Assembly: GCF_003086295.3 (NCBI RefSeq)
Contig: NC_092042.1
Coordinates: 39,913,419-39,977,418 of the forward strand
DNA from: Arachis hypogaea
Lineage: Eukaryota; Streptophyta; Magnoliopsida; Fabales; Fabaceae
Direction: 5' to 3'
DNA length: 64,000 bases
Shown: positions 36,041 through 48,700 of the stretch, in pieces
How the letters are laid out: the number at the start of each line of letters is the position of its first letter
Numbering within the stretch: position 1 is the stretch's first letter
The notes under the pieces: generated by a model
The model's database searches: none
What the model saw: the letters and a program-made list of their open reading frames with translations, nothing else
What the model was told of the DNA's origin: nothing
Translations under genes and position numbers: made by a program

Positions 36041-36665
36041 ATATTGATGATGTATTAATTGATTGACAATTTATGACAGGAGGCAGAATAAGTCCACACA
36101 TGTGAAACTCATATTCATGTACATGCAATGTACCATGTCTTGCATAATTTCGTGTTTAATTTTAACTTGCAGACACAGAAAATGAGTGACCAGGTGCGAT
36201 AAATTCAGTGCTCTTATCTCATAATAGAAGATTAGAAAATTATTGAAGTATAACTAATTTACCTCAGCTAAATAATAATCGAATCGCTTGAACTAAATCA
36301 AACTTCAGATTTCAGTGATAACAAGCAATTAGTGTATTAAACTCCTAAATTAAAAACTCTAAAATCAGAACCCTAAACCTCTCAAATTTCAGACCTAAAT
36401 GAAAATTAATACATACCTTCTCGACGATAGTAGGCGCAGAGAAAATGATGCTGAATGCAGAGATGATGATGCTAAGCACACGCCGACGGTCAGTGCATAG
36501 ATGATAAGGGTGGGAGGCAATGGAGAGCACAGAGTTGACGAGGTTGAGCGGCGTCGGTGAGCGCAAATATAACGTCGGTGATTGACGATGGTGAGCACAA
36601 AGACTACGAAGGTGTGGTGACAATGATTACAGTGGTAGGTGAACGCAGATGAAGAGGATGAGGTG

Positions 36666-38779
36666 TGATGACTTGCATCATTGACCTTTTTTACCTATGC
36701 AAAAAGACCATAAAAAGAGCACATATTCATTATTTTAATGCAATTTCATGAGCCAAATGATAAATATTTCGATACATTGCTTTGAATTGAGTTTGTGCTG
36801 AATTTCAGGTGAAAAGTGCAACAAAAAGGGAAGAAAACAACAAAACAGAGCTGGGCGTGTGAAACTAGCGTGCCACTTGGAGCAAACTCCATGAAAGTAT
36901 ATGGGCGTGGCACGCCAAGAGCTGGGTGTGGCACGCTGGTACAATTTTCCAAAAGAGCAATGATGAAGGCCACAACAAAGGCGTGGCACGCCAAAGTGGG
37001 CGTGGCACACCAGAACCATCAACCATTATGGGCGTGCCACTTGAAACATGGGGTGTGGCATGCCAGTTCATCAATCCAAAGGTCCAAGCATTTGGGCGTG
37101 CCACTTGGTATCGAAGGCGTGGCACGCCAAGCTCTTCTCATCACTTGGGCGTGCCACTTGAGGACCCAGGCATGGCACGCCAAGCTTAAAGAGGGCCATC
37201 TTAAAGTGGGCGTGCCACTTGAGCATTACGGCATGGCACGCTAGTGCAATTTTTCAGAGACGAGGTTGAAGGTCCAAGCACTTGGGCATGCCACTTGGTT
37301 TCGAAGGCGTGGCACGCCAAGCTCCCATCTTCACTTAGGCATGCCACTTGAAGACCTAGGCGTGGCACGCCAAGCTTCAAAGAAGGCAAAGTAAAGCTGG
37401 GTGTGCCACTTGAGATAGAAGGCTGGCACGCCAAGCTCTCGTCTCACTTAGGCGTGCCACTTGAATGCCAAGGCGTGGCACGCCAACCCTCATTGATCAT
37501 CTGGGCGTGCCACTTGAATGTTGGGCGTGGCACGCCAGCTCCTGGAATGAAGAAGAACTACGGGCGTGGCACGTTAGACCCTGGGCGTGGCACGATAGTA
37601 CAACTTTTCAGAGAAGAAGGAAGAAGGCCAAGAATGTGGGCGTGCCACTTGGTGTCGAAGGCGTGGCACGCCAACTATCAATTCTCACTTGGGCGTGCCA
37701 CTTGAGCCTCCGGTGTGGCACGCCAGCATCACCAATCAACAAGAAGAAGACATGGGCGTGCCACTTGAGCTCTGGGCGTGGCACGCAAATGAACGAACCA
37801 ACACATACAAGGGGCGTGGCATGCTAGTACAACTTTCTAGAATGTAATGATAGTACAACTTTAGATTTACTTTCACATCATCTCTTCCATCTCTTGTACT
37901 TTTCTCTAAGCTATGAGTAGCTAAATTCCCTCTCATTGAGAGAGGGATCTCTGTTGTACTTGATGGATTAATGATAGTGAATTTCTTCTTCTCTTCATCT
38001 TCTCTTTGATTTGCTAGAAGGAATTTTGTTTTAATGCTAGTGTTCAATCATCTTGGAAAAGAGGTTGAATGCAAAATGGGTTTCATGGGAACCTTGGAAA
38101 AGGAAACATGGAACCATGCTTGAAATCCCTTCTCACACTTGAGTGGAATCTGGGTTTTGGTGATTGGATATGGTGACATATAATCCACCCATTATTCTAG
38201 ATCTACAAGGATGTGTGGTATAATCAGGGACCAAGCACATTTCTCTTCATGAGCAATTGACCAAGGAATTGGATGATTATCAAGATTTGAGAGATTGAGT
38301 CACCAAGGGATTGGGGCTCAATCAATCATGATTGCCAAGAGGTCAATGAGTTGCATGATTGAAGATGACATGAGCTGGATTTAATCCAAAGAGAACAATA
38401 TCTCCCAATCTCAATGAATTTCTCTATCCTTATCTTCCACATTCTTTATAGCTTTCTTTATAATTCTGTCAATTTCCATTCCCATGTATAATTCAGTCAT
38501 TTATGTTTCTACACTTTACATTCTTTCCATTTCCTTTTATGCACTTTACTGCTTCTCTTTACTTTTGAGTCATTTACTTTTCTGCCCATTTATAATTCTG
38601 CAACCATACTCTATATTGCTTTGCTTGACTAATTCACCAATTGGTTAAAATTGCTCTACCAATCTCTGTGGATATGATCCCATTCCACTGTGGGTTATTA
38701 CTTGACGATAATTTTGGTGCGCTTGCCAAAAGAACGGATTCATAATCAAAATTTTGATGGGTGTGAATTCCGGTCATCA
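36666..38779 (+). mobile_element. Solo LTR, 2114 bp, with word array
   Basis: Begins TGATGACTTGCATC and ends CCGGTCATCA. Flanks are AGGTG (36661-36665) and AGGAG (38780-38784), a 5 bp duplication with one mismatch. The part after 38640 (CTCTGTGGATATGATCCCA, TTACTTGACGATAA) has the usual 3'-end layout of plus-oriented LTRs in the window. No internal region is attached. Confidence 0.8.
36840..37830. repeat. Array of GGCGTGCCACTTG / GGCGTGGCACGCCA words
   Basis: About 1 kb in which GGGCGTGCCACTTG alternates with GGCGTGGCACGCCA at irregular spacings of roughly 25-60 bp, with over 30 copies in all. GGCGTGCCAC and GTGGCACGCC are reverse complements, so neighbours can pair. The several overlapping open frames on both strands (36816-37827) come from this array and are not genes. 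Confidence 0.9.
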
Positions 38780-39269
38780 AGGAGCGGCAACAACGATGAG
38801 TGGTGAACGAAGGTGAAATAATGGTGAGTAGTGAGTAGGGAAGAAGAGCGACGGTGAGTGAAGAAGGATGAAGGTGAGTGGTGAAGTGGTGAGTGGGAAA
38901 CCTTCCTTCTCTAGTGCAACCTATGTGATTTGGTGAAAAGTAAACCAAAATGTTACACGTGTTTTTTTTTTATTTATCATTAGATACATTAGGAAACATT
39001 TTTGAAGGACACTCAAAACATAACAAATAAGTTATTCTTTAAAAGTGGTCTCTTTGGTGAAAAAAGTGTACCCATAAATATTAAGATAAGGTTATACTTT
39101 ATAATTGATCTTGGTAATATTTAAGGAGATACTTTTCAAATGATGTGACAAATGTGTTTTCTATTCTCCTATAAAAAAGTAACACAAGAAAAAGCATATC
39201 AATAATCGACTACGCTTTTCAGATGTAGTTTAAAAAAATTATAGTTGAATGAAAATTTTTCTTATAGTG

Positions 39270-39997
39270 TCTCAAAAATAAACTCAAACTAGACAATAGA
39301 AAAATAGACCAAAACTAAAAATTAACTCTAACAGCAAAAACAACGTATGAATTTAATATATAGAGAGAGGGGTGAGTTCTGTGATAGCACGATAATAGTG
39401 GCTAAAGATGCCCAAGATTTAACCAACCAATAATTTGAGTATAGGTTGCAAGAGGAATTACATTGATTTACCGCATTATGTATCTGGCTTTTAGATAAGT
39501 AAGGTAACTTCAAAAAGTTTAACGCATGGATAAGTATATAATTTTACAGGTCAAATATCGTTTATTTTAGGTGGGCCTATAACTGTGTGGACAAAAACCA
39601 ATTAAATTAAAAGCCTGTTTGGTCTCCAACAAAAAAAAATAAATGAATGAATTTTGGACTTTGGACACAAACCATATAGTAATTTGGAAAGGCTAAGGTG
39701 GATGGAAAAACAAAAATTAAAAGAAGGTAATAATTTAACGTATTTTTTACATTTTGAAAATTAAGATTAATTATAGTTATGGAAGTTCCTAAGTTAGTGC
39801 CGTTTGTTTTTGTCATAATTTTATATTACTATAATACTGAAACGTAAAACATAAAATAATATATATGACGTATGAAAAAATAAATTGTAAAATTTTATAA
39901 TAATCAAGACTCTTTCGATGCTAACGAGCTATAACTAAAATGGCATAATCTCCTCATACTCAGTTAAAGATCGCGGATTCGAATTTTTCTATTTTTG

Positions 39998-40041
<44 letters not shown>

Positions 40042-40844
40042 CCATGGATTTTATAATAATCAAAACTCTCATATTTTCAAAAGCATATAGAACTCATTTC
40101 CAATAGAATCATATCCTCCACCAATATTTATTCAATCGATTTTATTCAAATAAATAAAAATTATTAATTTTATATAATTTTCATAAAATAAAATATTTTA
40201 TTTTTTTATTTTATATTCAATTTATTAAGTTATCTTTAGTTTTATTATTTTTTTAAGTTATCCATTAGTATTTTACTTAAATTCTCTAATTGTATCACAT
40301 ATTATTCTTTTCTATTATTATTATTCTTTGTATAAAAATGAACCCTAAAAAAGAGTAATATTAGATTTTACATTTTTATGTATGAGAATGTTATGATTTA
40401 TTATGTAATAAAATAACATCGTACCACATGTCAAAAATTATAATTATATATTAACTTTTGTTATTTATTTTATTTTCTTTTAATGGTATAAATTAGTCTA
40501 TATTTTATGAAATTATTTGTATTATTTATGTAATATTTTTTTTGTTTTTAGTAATTATTCATTGATAAATATTGAATTAACGGTTATATTTATTATATTT
40601 CAATATGTTTATTTTAAAAGCGTTTGTTAAAACGATACTCATTATATCATATATTTTCCTCTTATTACAAATAAAAATATAATATTAAAAACCAAAAACA
40701 GCTAAATTCAAAAGATATTTAAAGATTTCACTGTCATTTGATTCATAGTATTTTGGATTAAACATGGTAAAAAATTGAGTTTTCAATATTTCATCTGCTT
40801 GTAATATTATATTAGTAGATATAAATTATCTTTTATGTAGGAAG
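39270..40844. other. AT-rich intergenic DNA, no gene seen
   Basis: About 1.6 kb of AT-rich sequence with short non-credible frames. The 39328 and 39607 minus-strand frames show no domain. It contains the TA microsatellite at 40001-40040. Confidence 0.5.
40001..40040. repeat. (TA)20 microsatellite
   Basis: Twenty uninterrupted TA dinucleotides. Confidence 0.95.
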
Positions 40845-41100
40845 CTTTTGTTTTTTTTTCTTTTGTTGACTAAGAAGAAAAACAACCAAATAGAAAAATA
40901 AAGTCCTAAAAGACTAAGAAGATGTAGGACATTCTCATTGAATACTCAACTCAAACTCCTTTTAAAGCACTAGAAGTTTGACATGCAGAGAGTGTGATCT
41001 CATAATCATCTTTATCATGGTGTCTGCTATGGTATCTACGTCTCTCAGAATCAAGCGAAATTCAATACGCCACTTCCAAGCCATGATATAATGAATTTTG
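40845..41100 (-). pseudogene. LINE 3' end with RNase H tail
   Basis: On minus, 41084-40962 reads MAWKWRIEFRLILRDVDTIA and on through DTMIKM before a stop. This matches the last helix of the RNase H domain of plant L1-type LINEs, where '..hv.ReaN.vAD.lAk' is usual. A purine-rich tail (GTCAACAAAAG then a run of A) follows at 40847-40875, as expected for the 3' end of a non-LTR retrotransposon. Upstream sequence is unrelated AT-rich DNA, so it is a typical 5'-truncated copy. Confidence 0.55.
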
Positions 41101-42541
41101 GAAATAATAAATTTTTTATATATGAAAAAATTTAAATATTTTTAGATGAAAAAATTAAAATAATAAAAAAAATAATTATCATTAATTTTATGACTTTTAT
41201 AAAATATGTTTAATTATTTTAATTTAAGACTAATTAATTGTTTATTTTATCAAGTTATTACCAACTTTTTTTCTTTTAGAAAATATTGATTCATAAGGGA
41301 AAAAAATCTCATGTTACCTGTTTTCTATCGTATTTCACAAATAATAAACTTTAAATTAATTTGTAAAGAGAGTTGGAAAAATCAAACTATTTTAGTAGCA
41401 TTTTGTTAAAATTAAAATGTAACAATGATGTTAGAAACTTATTTTGTAACCCATTTTTTAAAAAATTTTAAAAAGTGCAAATTCTGCAACAATTTTTATG
41501 GTTAAATTAAAATTGCAAAACTGATATAACATTTACTAATAAAAAGTTGATAACAATAAGTTCATTTTATAGGGACAGTAAAACGAAATTAGGTGAAACA
41601 CCAAGTTAATTAGTAATTTTTATCATTTTGTTTTTCTTTATTAGCAAAGTAAGTTTGAAACCAATTTCAAAAACTAAAGACAGACCCACACTGACTAAAT
41701 CTATCAGCTACTGAATTCCACGTTTTTCATCGCCCAGGAACTCTCTGTCGGACATACGGTACTGTAGTCGTCGGAGTAGGCTAATCTCTTCCTCCAACTT
41801 AAATTCTCATGTTGGCGTCGCTCAAGTTACTGTAAGCCATGCTGACGGTTTTTTTTTTTGCCGGTACACCTCAACTCCGTCGTGGAGTCGCGTGCCTATT
41901 GTCGGAATCGCGGTCCTTTGATCTCTCTTAGCTGTGTTTCTCTATTGGCAATCTCTCTCGGTTAGAAGTTCAATTGATTTTGACTTGAGATTCAAACTAT
42001 TTATCCCTGTCCATTAAAAATTTTACCGTGTTTGACTTAATCAACTCTTCAATATACTCTCTTCAAAAGTGTCACGTGTTTTTTTTCAGATTGGACATTT
42101 GTTTTCTTATCTGCCTCTCTTTCTTTTTTATTTCTTTCTATTCTTTGCACTCTATATATAATTTATATTTTATATCAGTAATTTATCAAATCAAAATGTA
42201 CCACCAAATATTCTTTTATTGTAAATAAAATAAAATTTTAATTTAACTTCCAAAATTAACAAATTCCTTCTCCCATTTTTTCTTTTTATCTTTTTCTCTC
42301 TTTTCTCTCATTCCCTATTTTTCTCTATCGTTTTGTTCTACAAAACATAAAATTAACAACATAATATAATTTAAATAAAAAATATTATTATGTGCATATT
42401 TTTTTAATTTAATTTTAAATTTTTATTGATTATCTTTCTGATCTATGTTTTTACTTTTTTCTATCAAATATTTATTATATATAATTTAAAAAAAATACTA
42501 ATATTGTTATTAAGAGTTAGAACCAATATAAATTTTTTATG

Positions 42542-42597
<56 letters not shown>

Positions 42598-44640
42598 CAA
42601 ATATTATTTTTAAATAGCAAGTATAAAAATTAATTATTTTTATTTGTGCAACAGACTTAATATTTAATCAAATATAAGAATATACAAGTTAAATTCTTTC
42701 AAATTTTAGATAACGAATATTAAAATTTATTATTAATAAAAAATTAAGTTCTTTCATATAAAAAGAATAATTAAAAAATTGATTATTTATTTTTTTTATA
42801 TTTACGGAGACCTTGATCGTCGTATTCAAAGGAGACTTTTGTCTTTTATAATTTTTTTTTATAAAAGTAGTTTAATGCTATAATGTTTTTTACGCATAAT
42901 CTATAGTATCAAGACCGACGTAATTTTGTAAGATTTATATTTTCGTAATGTTATTATGGATAAAAATACTAGTCAAATTTAAATTAAATCACGCATATGT
43001 TTTCATACAAATATATTAATTATTAATTTCGGTGATTAATTTCAGTATACGAATTGATTTTTTTTTAGATAACATAATAAAAATAATTAAGTTATATATA
43101 TATAAATTTAAGAAAACTATTAATAACTAATAATATCTTTTATGTTTGACAAATTAAACTTAACTTTACTTAATTAACTACTCGATCTGTGTGGCAAGAA
43201 TTTTCGGTTATTGTTATTGTTATTTTTTTTTATTTTTCTTATCATAAATCAATTTGATTTTAACAAATTATATTTGCGTAATACAAAAGCTTCTAATATT
43301 GTTTAAATATTTAATAATATAAAAATATTTAAGACACAACTAATTTTTTCTTAAATATGGGCACAAATACACATTATACGATATAGATATCATATACATT
43401 ACAGTAACAATATTGTATACATACATTTTTCTAATTATCATTTACAGCATAAATATCTGTTATTTTATTAAAGTTGTTTGTTAACAATGAGTCGCTATAG
43501 TTCTGATAAATTTCTTGAATAAAAAATAATAATTTTGTTACATATAAAACAATTATTATACAATTGTATCAAGATCTTCTAACAATATACAACATAGACC
43601 TTCGATGCATTATATTTACCTTGTTAAATTCTGTGTGATCAAATTACTTAATTTAATAAATACAAAAGTACGAAATCCTTCAAAATTTTAATAACTCTTT
43701 AAAATTTTTAAAAAGTTAAATATTTGTAATTTATTAAATCTAGTATATTATTTTATTCTTCATGCATGATTTATTAAAATTTCTTGCTAAACAGACACAT
43801 TTAGATATTCAATAGTTTGAGACATTTTTAGTTGTTTGTTAATGTGAAGAATTTATTAAATACATGACCGTTCATATATTCTAAATTTTGTACAACTAAC
43901 TACGATAATCACAAAATAAAAACTTAGTATATTTTTTAACAGAAAATATTTACTTTAAAAGGAGAATATAAAACTTCAATAATATGGAGTTCAATCGAAA
44001 AGACTACATCTTCAATTGTTTATGAAAAAAATGACGTATTATCCTCAAAAATTCAATCAAAGTTAATAATGTTATAAAAACGTATTTTAGGTTCAGTTCC
44101 TATAAAAATTATTTAAAGTGTTGAACTTTAGTTTCGATAATATTTGCCCATCAAAGTTATGTTAAATATCTTCAATGATAACAGTTAAAAAAATATCTTA
44201 ATAAAGTTTATTACTAATATTGAAAAGAAAAAGTAATCATAAAAAATCTACTTGTTTTTATGTTATAAAAAATCTACTTGTTTTTATGTTATAATTAATC
44301 TGTAAAGACAATTAATTGTTCTTACTCAATGTTGTGCAATCTATGAAACCCCTTTTCATGCATAATTAAGATGAACTTGTCATTTTAAATCCATAATACC
44401 CGATTAAATTGTTTTAATCAAACAATAATTACATTTCCTTTTTCGAAATAGCATGACCACGACCACATATTGAGCACGATTACATTTTTGTAAATATATC
44501 GCTGAAAATTGTGATAGGGATTCAACTTAATGGACGACATAATCTAATATTAGCATGATAAAGCGTGACGTAGCTATGTGCATGCAAGTTGTGAGTTGTA
44601 TGTGAGGGTTTACCGCATGAATACTAACCCCTGCGGCGGC
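41101..44640. other. AT-rich intergenic DNA, no gene seen
   Basis: About 3.5 kb, strongly AT-rich. A GC-balanced pocket at 41700-41960 (with CGTCGGAGTAGG and CTCCGTCGTGGAGTCG) stands out but has no long frame. At about 41665-41720 minus, NSVADRFSQ followed by an A-rich tail may be another tiny LINE stub. A 42544-42593 TA microsatellite is present. Near 44230-44285 a TCATAAAAAATCTACTTG phrase is directly repeated. Confidence 0.45.
42544..42593. repeat. (AT)24 microsatellite
   Basis: About 24 uninterrupted AT dinucleotides. Confidence 0.95.
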
Positions 44641-44698
44641 TGGTTCTTCCACGGCCTTCCCTTGGGTGATGAGCTCTATCGATACTGTCAAGTGTGTT

Positions 44699-45499
44699 CT
44701 ACAATTGGTTTTTTGCGTAGTTCAAGTAGTTGAGTTTGGCTTCTATTGTTTCTAGATCTGCTGCAAGCTTTGCGAACCTATCCTTCCACTTGTCAACTAC
44801 TGCAAAGTTGTAGTCATGAATTAGTCTTCCCAGCAACCGAGAAAGCGTGTCGAGGCCAACCCAGGCAGCTTCCTCATGGGCAATTGTGGGATCAAAAGAG
44901 ATTCGGCTGCAGAGGACGCTAGCGGTTGCAAATTCAGGTGGAACCAAGGCAACTAGATAGCAATAACATCGGCGAGCATCTCCCGCAGACCCAACAATGG
45001 TTCGGTATATGGGGTCTGGAATACTTAGTTGTTTGCATACTTTTAGTAGCAAATCTTGCAAGCTTGGGCTAATGAGGGGGCAGGCTGGCGAGTCTAGAAC
45101 AAAATCATCACCTACAAGTCAAAATAGGTGAGCATGTGGTAACAGAACCGCGTTGTAAATAACTATTATGATTGGCTTACATTCGAACTTCTCGAACATG
45201 GTCTCACAGTACTGCTTGTAGTGCAATTTCAGTATATGGATAGCCATCCACTCCTTCTCCCAGCGGATAGTAAGTTGAATCCCCATTAGTGCGCTTCCTT
45301 CCTGGATCCGTCGTCAGCCTTCGATATGATTTCCTCCACCGAAGTAATTCTCCCACCCATGCTGCGCTTCCTTCAGTGTTTCGTAGTGCTTCCAACAGTT
45401 ATCATCATAGTCGTCCATCTGCTCCTGGACCTCCTCCACAGTGGTTCTCTCTTTTTTTAAAGCATAACTTAGTAGGCCCAAAAATATACTCCAAACCAT
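44699..45499 (-). pseudogene. Two-exon gene of uncertain family, viroplasmin-like N-terminus, one stop
   Basis: The reading starts at ATG 45499 (MVWSIFLGLLS). Exon 1 is 45499-45181, intron 45180-45112 (69 bp, GT...AG), exon 2 45111-44699; the frames join and give about 243 codons, with one in-frame TGA at 45316-45314. The N-terminal phrase EEVQEQMDDY...WKHYETLKEAQHGW resembles the RNase H1 N-terminal/viroplasmin fold, in which 'W.E...qV..y....kkF.t.eEA..f' is usual. The C-terminal part (LQDLLLKVCKQLSIPDPIYR to HEEAAWVGLDTLSRLL) has the spacing of a double-stranded-RNA-binding-like domain, and then a coiled-coil tail. Both domain calls are weak. It is divergent from the Ulp1-like gene, starting 224 bp away. 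Confidence 0.4.
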
Positions 45500-45722
45500 T
45501 GTCTAGCCTATTCATGTCCTGACAAAACAAAAAATCTATTCATGTGAACAACAAAAGAAAATCTCCTCCATTAACATTCAAACTAGTTCCCCACATGGAA
45601 ACCCTCACACGGGCGTTAAAAATCATCTATTATATCTCTTAATTGCTGAAATCCTACATGCACTATTGAACGAGTGGAGAATCAACTATGGCTTCTCATA
45701 GCAGGTCCACACTGCAAAGCTT

Positions 45723-48700
45723 ATGGCGTCAATTTGGAGCCCAACCACGGTGGACGTTTCTTCCGACGAGGAGGTCCCGAAGTCTACCGCAGATCGTTAC
45801 AAACAACCGCAACCTAACCGCATGCTTTGTAGAAAGAGGGGCTCCGCAACAGTGGTTCCGAATACCAGGTTTCTCGCATCCTAATCACAACTTCTTTTCA
45901 TCGTTTCTTATAATCGTTTCTTGTAATCAAACTTTCTTATAATCAGGGATGAATCTAGAAATTTTGATGTAGGAGCCGAATTTTATGTAAAATTTTTATT
46001 ATTTTTTTGTATTGTTTATTATATAGGAGTAATTTATGCATGATATTTATTTCCTTAACTTCGATTTTTTTAACTTTTAAGGACTGCTATAGAGAAAATA
46101 TAGAATTCTTGTTCGTAATTTTGTTTTTCATATGACTATTACATATAAAAAAGATCACAATATGAAAAGTACTTTGTATTATTTACAAGAAAAGAATATC
46201 TAAAGTAGAGAGTACGATGTTAAAACGAAATTATGTACATGATTAAAAATAATTACATATATGATCTCTAAATATTTTTTATTTTATCATACATATACTT
46301 GATATATATACGTCTTCAAAATCTTGGGGGCCAAAGACAGTACTTAACCCCCGTAGACCCGACCTGCTTGTAATGGTTTATTTTGGTTTCAAAATGAATC
46401 TAGTTTGTTTATCGGCTGAGCTTTCTGATTGTGTTATCTATGTATAGTAAGGATGACGGTGACGCAATGGCAGGCAGCACACAGGCCAGGTCTGCCCTGG
46501 CTGATGAAGTCAAATTAATCCAGAACCAGATAATGGAATTGAAGTCTATCGTGGCTAACCAGGGTCAATTCAATGAGTCTGTGATGGGAATGCTCAAACA
46601 AGCTCTGGGTCCCAGGGTGGATTCTCCAGTCATTGGCAGCAACTCTCCACACGCGGTGCAGTCAAACATGAAAGCTTTTCTAAAAGCTGGCATAATGACA
46701 AACGATGCAAATAAGACAATCCATGCATACAAGATGCGAAAGACTAGTACAACAACCACTAGTAGAGAAGATCCTGATTATGTACCCACTGCTACACCAC
46801 TGACAAGCTCGGATAACGGCTCCTTCCACTTTATTCACTGTCACAGCTGAACTAAATCATCTAGGAAGAAGCGGTCTAGAGGCATTTTGCGTAAGGGAAA
46901 AAAGATTCTGTTTGGTTTGTCGATGGATAGGAATGAGGGGATGAACAAAGACAGGTCATATGTCACTAGTAGCACATATCGGATTTAGTTAACCTCAGAC
47001 CGCCCTAACTTCCTCCAGAAACGATGTATCGATCCTAGCCCATGGGCAAATGAGATTGGGCCCCTGGTACCTGATGTAAAATGCATCTCTACCAAATGTT
47101 TCTTTAAAACCAAGTCTTGTAGAGGAGTGGTCACACACCTCCGATTTCATACAAGTAATCTTTGAACCATTTTTCATCTAAGGGAATGCCGATGACGTTC
47201 GTCCCCCACTGACATGAAGATTCTTAGATTTGACTTAGCCACTGCAGCATACATATTCATCCCAATAATGGATCAAGGGTAAGTTGCCTTCCACCGTACA
47301 ACCTTGCAGCTTGTTAATCGAGTGGTATTATTTCAAGAAATATAACTAAACCTGCTTTTGTTGTTGTAAGGAGTTACTTGTTCCTAACGCACACTGTGCA
47401 ATCACCAGGAGGGTGTTGAGGTCACTAGAATCAGGAAAAAAAAGTCGTAGATGACGTAATTAACCTGTTTGCCGCAAATATTAAATTAATTTCTGCATGC
47501 AACACAATCTCGTTTGTCTTTTTCCAATAATATATTTTTCCTGTTGGATGTCTTCCATCTATGGTGTAGGTTCTGATTCTCGTGGTGTTAATGCTTAGGC
47601 TGGAGACAATTGAGTTGCACTGGTTTCTACCAACAACCTTTGCGGTGAGTATATCATTAATTATTGTGTATTGTTTTACAGCTTTTTCATGGTTGACTTA
47701 TCGGTCGTCCACAAAGTTCATATTTTGTAACTGAACACTTCATGGGGTGTGCCATTTTTCGTTCACAGTAAATTACAACAAGCAGAGGTCCAGTTCTGCA
47801 TGCAACTTTAACCACCATCGAGACAGCATTCATAGGCAAGGTCAACCATGTTTGCAAGGTAAGCCAACAGCAATTTTGTACTAATACCTGGCCTTGTCCA
47901 CTCTGACGCTAAAATGGCTGACCAGGTATCTTAATCATGTATGACATCCACAGAATACTGTCCCATCTGGTGTGATAATCACCGGTTTCTTGCGGTTGTC
48001 GATGTAGTTCACCGGCAGGTAGTTTATCTTGGTTCACTCAAGTTGGCAGATACAAGAGCAAAGCGTCGTAGAGAGATCAAGAAAGTGGTTAGCAAAACAC
48101 ACAAATACTTTTCTTCGACTCCCATTTTATTGCTGCTACTCATTGTAAATTAAAAAAAAAAACTTAACTCCTTGAACAGACCACATTCCTAGAGGAGCTA
48201 CTCGACCATGACAGGTGGTATGATGTGCCTGAGAAGGGTTGAGAACTTGTCAGCAACTATGAAACTATCGAGCCAGTAGTAGTACAGCAAGATCCTTACG
48301 GTACTTTTAGTCCTATGTTTTTTGTATTATGCTATTGTGGAAAATAAAATGAGTAGTCGACAGTGGTAATGACTTGCGTTTCTAGTTTGCTTCATGAATG
48401 GCAGAAAGTATTAAATAATATGGAGTTCATATGTTCCTATTTTTAATGCATTCACGTTGATCTGTCAACCACATTTGTTTTCCATCACGCAGACCGTTCT
48501 AATCATTGCATTTCGATCTTGCAATTCGAATAACTTATGTTCCTTTTGAAGGGTTTACGTTTCCACAAATGTGAGAAGTTAATTTTTCCTAACTGAAAGG
48601 TAACTGATGTTTTATTGAGAATAAATGTTGTGGCTCATCCATTTTAAAAGCAGCTTCTAAAAGTTTAATAGTTGAATTAAAGGTTTCTGATTCAACTAAA

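Larger units (their letters stand above)
36041..39269. mobile_element. Second CACTA-like end, split by a solo LTR
   Basis: 36041-36660 and 38785-39269 rejoin around the solo LTR and share a GGTGAGTGGTGA-type GC-richer tract. The right tip is TTTTTCTTATAGTG at 39269, again the reverse complement of a CACTA terminus. No transposase is seen. The open frames at 36345-36623 are translations of the simple GGTGAGCGCA-like tract. Confidence 0.4.

Noticed and set aside
36816..37827. Several overlapping open frames of 67-142 residues on both strands
   Set aside because: They are translations of the GGCGTGGCACGCC array, open in many frames because the words lack stops.
36840..37830. Possible CRISPR-like array
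   Set aside because: Repeats are short, vary in length and alternate in orientation, there are no uniform spacers or cas genes, and this is plant nuclear DNA.
42028..42228. Hydrophobic 66-residue frame in the AT-rich gap
   Set aside because: T-rich composition explains it; no promoter context or domain.
46431..46439. Start of the Ulp1-like second ORF at GTG
   Set aside because: GTG is not a likely plant start, and an in-phase splice acceptor at 46447 joins this exon to one starting at ATG 45723.
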